Below, piece by piece: positions 60,410 through 64,000 of a stretch of DNA of 64,000 nucleotides. The notes beneath the pieces were generated by a model that saw only the letters and a list, made by a program, of their open reading frames with translations, had not been told where the DNA came from and did not search any database. Position 1 is the first letter of the stretch. The number at the start of each line of letters is the position of its first letter. The DNA lies in NCBI RefSeq assembly GCF_015546965.1, contig NZ_JADMUF010000005.1:62001-126000 (forward strand), read 5' to 3'. Source of the DNA: Collinsella aerofaciens. Its GTDB lineage: Bacteria > Actinomycetota > Coriobacteriia > Coriobacteriales > Coriobacteriaceae. Both the position numbers and the translations under genes were made by a program.

Positions 60410-61243
60410 CTACTCTTGGGGCATAGCCGGCATGGCCACCGTGGCACCCGGGTCCTCGCCGGCGCCGTCCACGAGCGGCAGGCCGCCCTCATGCGCAGGT
60501 CCTGCCGGAACCGTCGCAGCACCGCCAAAGACGGCAGCGGAGGCCTCGTGGTTCTCGGCAACCGCGCCCTCGGTATCAATCGCCACCTGGGGCTCGTCGT
60601 CAAAGTTGGGGACGCCCTGGGGCTCGGCGGGAACGGGCTCGGCGGTCGCATCGGCAACGGGCTCGGCGTCGACCGGCACATCGCCCTCGTCAGCGCCCTC
60701 GTCCTCGGCAGCATCTTCGCCGTTCGCAGCGGCGACGGCCTCGTGAGGATCCTTGCCCTCGGCCTCGGCGCGCATGCCCAGTACCAGGTTGCGCAGGCCC
60801 GCGACCGTGCCCTCCACGTCGGGGGCAGGCTGGTCGGCGTGCAGGTACGCCCAGTCCATCATAAAGGTTGCCGACGACAGCGCACCGATGGCCAGCGCGT
60901 CGTCGGGGCACGAAAGCTCAACCTCAAAGACGCGCTCGTCGTGCTCGCTTACGCGCGTGCGGCCGCACGAAATGCTGCCGGCAAGACCGGTCTCGTTCAT
61001 GAGCTCAACCGTCACGTGCTCCAGCAGGTGGCAGAGCTCGGTCTGGCCCATGCAGTCCTGGAACTCGCGACCGGAATCACCCAGGCACAGGTGCTTGGCA
61101 ATCGCCGGCACCAGGTAATACACGCGCGCCGTGGCCTCGATATCCTCCGAGGTCATGAGCGGCATGCCGGGGTTCACCAGCACATGCGCGCAGATCTTGT
61201 CCTCGCTGACGGTGACCTTAAGGATGTTGAACAGGCCTGCCAT
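60410..61243 (-). CDS. Cyanophycin-synthetase N-domain-like protein with acidic tail
   Basis: 277 residues. The first 150 resemble the N-terminal domain of CphA: GLFNILKVTVSEDKICAHVL, ELCHLLEHVTVELMNETGLA, SISCGRTRVS, RVFEVELSCPDDALAIGALS. The ATP-grasp and Mur-ligase parts of CphA are missing. Residues about 170-277 are low-complexity, rich in Ala, Glu, Pro and Gly. It could bind peptides or an amino-acid polymer. Start ATG 61241-61243 follows GGGGAGAGTT. It is 24 bases after the CorC-like gene, one transcript. Confidence 0.7.
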   Translation of the reverse strand: MAGLFNILKVTVSEDKICAHVLVNPGMPLMTSEDIEATARVYYLVPAIAKHLCLGDSGREFQDCMGQTELCHLLEHVTVELMNETGLAGSISCGRTRVSEHDERVFEVELSCPDDALAIGALSSATFMMDWAYLHADQPAPDVEGTVAGLRNLVLGMRAEAEGKDPHEAVAAANGEDAAEDEGADEGDVPVDAEPVADATAEPVPAEPQGVPNFDDEPQVAIDTEGAVAENHEASAAVFGGAATVPAGPAHEGGLPLVDGAGEDPGATVAMPAMPQE

Positions 61244-61267
61244 AACTCTCCCCTACTCTTCCTTGCC

Positions 61268-62641
61268 CTACTCGTCGCCATCGTGCGGATCCACAGAGCC
61301 CGCACCCGACGTCGCCGGCTTCTCTGCCGAAGACTCGGAATCCTTCTTATCGGTTTCGGCCGGAGCGATCACGCGAATGAGCGAGATGCGCTGGCCACGC
61401 ATCGACTGCACCTTGAACTTGTACCCTGCAACCTCAAACACCTCTCCGATGTCGGGCACCGAGTCACAAAGCTCCAAGATCCAGCCGGCGATGGTCTCAT
61501 AATCATCGCTTTCCTCGAGCGGCCAACCAAGCTCAATCGCGTCATCGCACGAAAAACGCCCATCAACGAGCCACTCGCGGCGCGAAAGGCGCGTGAGATA
61601 CTTGTTGTCGGGGTCGAACTCGTCCTCGATCTCGCCGACGATCTCCTCGACGATGTCCTCGATGGTGATAATGCCGGCCGTGCCGCCGTACTCGTCCACG
61701 ACCACCACGATCTGGTCGTGAGAGGTCTGCATCTCGGACAGCAGCGGCAGGATGTCCTTGGTGTCGGGCACAAAGGTGGCGTCGCGCAAAAAACCGGCGA
61801 TGGGCTGGTCGCCCTCGCCGTCGAGCGCGGGCTGAATCAGGTCCTTGATGTGCGCAATGCCGGCGACGTTGTCGGGATCCTCGTGATAGACGGGGATGCG
61901 GCTAAAGCCGGTCTGGCGCATGGTGGACAGCACGTCGGCGACCGTCTCGTCGTCCTCGCACATGGTGGTGTCCACGCGCGGCACCATGACCTCGCGGGCA
62001 ACGGTGTCGCCCAGGTCGAAGATCTCGTGGATCATGCGCTTTTCCTCGTCGAGCAGGTCGTCCTGCTCCGAGACCATGTACTTGATCTCTTCTTCCGAGA
62101 CGTTCTGGCGGTCGTCGGCACTCTTGATGCGCAGGATGCGGGCCAGGCCATCGGAGCAAGCGCCAGTCAGCCACACGAGCGGACGGGCGATCTTCTGGAA
62201 CACGGAAAGCGGGCCCACGACCTGCTTGGACACGTCCTCGGCATTGGCCAGGCCGATGCGCTTGGGGACGAGCTCGCCGATCACGATGGATACGAAGGCG
62301 ACCGCGACGGTGATGATGACCGGCGCCAGGCCGCGCGCGATGGCGGAGAGCGGCGCGATGCCAAAGCTCATGAGCCACGTGGCGAGCGGGTCGGACAGAC
62401 TCGTCGAGGCGACGGCGGACGAGGCGAAGCCCACGAGCGTAATGGCAACCTGGATGGTGGCGAGCAGCTGGTCGGAGTCGGCAGCCAGCTTAATGGCACG
62501 CTCGGCGCGTTTGTCGCCTTCCTCGGCCTCGTGCTCCAGCACGGCGCGCTTGGCCGTGGTGAGCGCCATCTCGGACATAGAGAAGTAGCCGTTGATGAGG
62601 GTCAAAACGAGGGTGGTGATAAGGGAGATGGTTATGTCCAT
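61268..62641 (-). CDS. CorC/HlyC-type membrane protein (CNNM, CBS pair)
   Basis: 457 residues. DUF21/CNNM membrane domain with four hydrophobic helices ([60 protein letters not shown]), a helical linker, two CBS domains ([40 protein letters not shown]), and a CorC_HlyC C-terminal domain ([20 protein letters not shown]). CNNM/CorC proteins export or sense Mg2+ (or Co2+). Start ATG 62639-62641 fits the first helix; the ribosome site is poor. Confidence 0.9.
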   Translation of the reverse strand: MDITISLITTLVLTLINGYFSMSEMALTTAKRAVLEHEAEEGDKRAERAIKLAADSDQLLATIQVAITLVGFASSAVASTSLSDPLATWLMSFGIAPLSAIARGLAPVIITVAVAFVSIVIGELVPKRIGLANAEDVSKQVVGPLSVFQKIARPLVWLTGACSDGLARILRIKSADDRQNVSEEEIKYMVSEQDDLLDEEKRMIHEIFDLGDTVAREVMVPRVDTTMCEDDETVADVLSTMRQTGFSRIPVYHEDPDNVAGIAHIKDLIQPALDGEGDQPIAGFLRDATFVPDTKDILPLLSEMQTSHDQIVVVVDEYGGTAGIITIEDIVEEIVGEIEDEFDPDNKYLTRLSRREWLVDGRFSCDDAIELGWPLEESDDYETIAGWILELCDSVPDIGEVFEVAGYKFKVQSMRGQRISLIRVIAPAETDKKDSESSAEKPATSGAGSVDPHDGDE

Positions 62642-62751
62642 CGGGAGTTTCTCGAACCTCCAAGATTCGGGACGTCGGATTAAAACGTTGACGGCGGATA
62701 CGGCAATTGCGCCGGCGCCCAAACAAGGACGCGAGCGCGCAGGCGTGGTCG

Positions 62752-63435
62752 CTAGATTACGAAGAGGATCACCGCCATGAACTGGAAGATACTGCCGGCG
62801 AGCACCCACAGGTGGAACACGCTGTGCAGGTAGCGCACGTTTTTGGCGATAAAGAACGGCACGCCCGCGGTGTAGCACACGCCGCCGACGGCGAGCAGGG
62901 CAAGTGCCACGGGGTTGAGCAGCGCCACAAGTTCGGGCAGCTTAAAGACAACGAGCCAGCCCATCAGCAGGTAGACCAGGCCGCTTACCCAGTGCGGTTG
63001 ACGCTCGCGTAGGAAGCACTCGAGGGCGATGCCGATGATGGCGATGGCCCATACGGCAAAGAACAGCGCAGGGCCGCCGTCGTTTGCGAGCGTGATAAGG
63101 CAAAACGGCGTATAGCTGCCGGCTATGAGCAGGTAGATGCAGCTGTGGTCGATGATGCGAAACACGCGCTTGGCGCGAGCGGGCTGAATCGCGTGGTAGA
63201 GCGTGGAGGCCAGATATTCGAGGATGATGCTGACGCCATAGACAATTGCCGCGGCCATGTGGGCCGGGCCTCCGCCGCGCAGGGCAGCGAATACGATCAG
63301 GAGCACCAGGCCCGCGATACCCAGCAGGCAGCCGACACCATGGGTGACGGAGTTCATGATCTCCTCGCCCACCGTGTAGTGTGGAACGGCCGCGGTCTTG
63401 GGTCGCGGCTTAGAACTGTCGCTCGAATCGGACAT
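62752..63435 (-). CDS. Hemolysin III family (PAQR-like) membrane protein
   Basis: 227 residues with seven membrane helices. Family signs: NSVTHGVGCLLGIAGLVLLI with the metal-site His, YGVSIILEYLASTLYHAIQP (Ser and His of the family), RIIDHSCIYLLIAGSYTPFC, and FFIAKNVRYLHSVFHLWVLA with the later His residues. Similar to Bacillus YplQ/YqfA; possibly a metal-dependent hydrolase of lipids. Start ATG 63433-63435 is chosen; the TTG 18 bases earlier is also open. Divergent from the hydrolase gene. Confidence 0.93.
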   Translation of the reverse strand: MSDSSDSSKPRPKTAAVPHYTVGEEIMNSVTHGVGCLLGIAGLVLLIVFAALRGGGPAHMAAAIVYGVSIILEYLASTLYHAIQPARAKRVFRIIDHSCIYLLIAGSYTPFCLITLANDGGPALFFAVWAIAIIGIALECFLRERQPHWVSGLVYLLMGWLVVFKLPELVALLNPVALALLAVGGVCYTAGVPFFIAKNVRYLHSVFHLWVLAGSIFQFMAVILFVI

Positions 63436-63542
63436 GCCGGTTACATCCTCCAACGTAAAGAGTTCTCAACACTATATCAAAGCGTCTGGGTACGCGCGAA
63501 ATTTGCACCATACGTGACCCTTTGTTTACCCATTCTTTGCTT

Positions 63543-63601
63543 GTTGACGTATCAACGGCGAACGTCCATAATGCGCTTGCATTAAATGTTGATGTATTAA
63601 C
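63543..63601. promoter_or_regulatory. Pair of 14-bp palindromes, GTTGAyGTATyAAC
   Basis: GTTGACGTATCAAC (63543-63556) and GTTGATGTATTAAC (63588-63601), 45 bases apart, flank the start of transcription of the next gene; the first covers the -35 box. Probably a repressor operator, perhaps TetR-like; the regulator is not in the window. Confidence 0.7.
63544..63572 (+). promoter_or_regulatory. Promoter of the alpha/beta hydrolase gene
   Basis: TTGACG (63544-63549), 17-base spacer, CATAAT (63567-63572). Confidence 0.75.
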
Positions 63602-63621
63602 ATCTTATAGGAAAGCTTCTT

Positions 63622-64000
63622 ATGTCTCAAAACGCACGTTCCCATCGAAAGCTCAAGATAGCCGGCGTCGTTGCGCTGGTGCTCGTTGTCGCGCTGCTGG
63701 GGTTTGCCGGCAACTTTTTGTTTGACTTTGCCCTGAACCCCCAAGCGCCCTACACCATGAAGATGATGCAGGATGGTAAGGCCGACAAAAAAGGTGAGCA
63801 GCCGGATGCCGAGGAAACCGAGGCGCGGGCGTGGTTTAAAGAGAACCGCGAGAGCAGCAGCCTCACCGCAGATGACGGAACCGAGCTCGCCGCCTGGTAT
63901 TTTGCTGCGTCGGAGAGCACGCACGACTACGCCGTCTGCCTGCATGGATATACCAACGAGCCCATCGGTATGGCCCGATACGTCAAGCGATTCCACGACC
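63622..64000 (+). CDS. Membrane-anchored alpha/beta hydrolase, partial (window end)
   Basis: The visible 126 residues begin MSQNARSHRKLKIAG with one N-terminal helix (GVVALVLVVALLGFAGNFLF), then a linker and the start of an alpha/beta hydrolase (SSLTADDGTELAAWYFAASE; YAVCLHGYTNEPIGMARYVK; the HGYT oxyanion segment). Similar to YqkD/BAAT-like serine hydrolases; the GxSxG nucleophile is beyond the edge. Start ATG 63622 follows AGGAAAGCTTCTT. Confidence 0.85.
   Translation, partial: MSQNARSHRKLKIAGVVALVLVVALLGFAGNFLFDFALNPQAPYTMKMMQDGKADKKGEQPDAEETEARAWFKENRESSSLTADDGTELAAWYFAASESTHDYAVCLHGYTNEPIGMARYVKRFHD

Noticed and set aside
60122-62683. 853-codon rightward frame, and similar long antisense frames at 20095-22320 and 46155-48215
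   Set aside because: They lie opposite well-supported genes (YtxH/CphA-N/CorC, hypF, GH1), have no ribosome sites and repetitive Arg/Gly/His-rich products typical of GC-driven shadows.

Overview
The window looks like chromosomal DNA of a high-GC, anaerobic gut actinobacterium of the class Coriobacteriia, most likely Collinsella or a close relative. This is inferred from gene content and sequence style: a NadA-NadB-NadC-NiaR de novo NAD operon, NiFe-hydrogenase maturation genes, a LuxR regulator with a 12-helix membrane domain, an MgtE plus NRAMP-like pair, and many palindromic intergenic repeats. No rRNA gene was seen, so the species is not fixed. No tRNA, rRNA or CRISPR array was recognised.

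Layout. 1-8.2 kb: 5' part of dnaK (cut by the window edge), a ferredoxin, the NAD operon with a large NiaR-type operator over its promoter, and an AgrA/AgrC-like two-component pair. 8.3-9.5 kb: a hypothetical gene and trxA. 9.5-20 kb: a visibly more AT-rich island. It holds a tight eight-gene operon encoding an Hsp70 without lid, a J-like TPR membrane protein, a GrpE-like protein, an FtsK/SpoIIIE-type ATPase, a tail-anchored coiled-coil protein, a small helical protein, a membrane-anchored peptidoglycan amidase and a zinc-ribbon/YARHG membrane protein. A divergent XRE regulator and a DUF4143-type ATPase behind three operator-like repeats complete it. 20-26.8 kb: nikR and hypF-hypC-hypD-hypE, then a HAD phosphatase. 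26.8-33 kb: an accessory stretch with hairpin repeats, a duplicated 161-bp structured element, a lipoprotein, a PTS EIIA, a Fic protein between two direct repeats, an IS110/IS1111-type element and pyrE. 33-46 kb: a Mg-type P-ATPase, a LuxR membrane regulator, a YdjG/YdjI-like zinc-ribbon and SPFH operon with a lipoprotein, and a two-component cluster whose histidine kinase has an in-frame stop. 46.5-51.7 kb: GH1 glycosidase, DUF4867 protein, luxS, nucleoside hydrolase and ribokinase. 51.9-64 kb: acyltransferase, NRAMP-like transporter with MgtE, a NodB-fold protein lacking its metal ligands, a PRC-barrel/YtxH pair, a cyanophycin-synthetase-N-like protein, CorC/HlyC and HlyIII membrane proteins, and the start of an alpha/beta hydrolase.

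How genes work together. NiaR probably closes a feedback loop on its own NAD operon. NikR and the Hyp proteins point to nickel-dependent hydrogenase assembly, with hypA, hypB and the enzyme itself outside the window. MgtA, MgtE, CorC and the NRAMP-like protein suggest a strong interest in divalent cations, probably Mg2+. Nucleoside hydrolase and ribokinase form a ribose salvage pair. The best candidate for an undescribed system is the Hsp70/J/GrpE/FtsK/amidase operon: a dedicated chaperone set translationally coupled to a motor ATPase and wall-facing proteins. The second is the 161-bp element, whose two copies keep their stems by compensatory changes.
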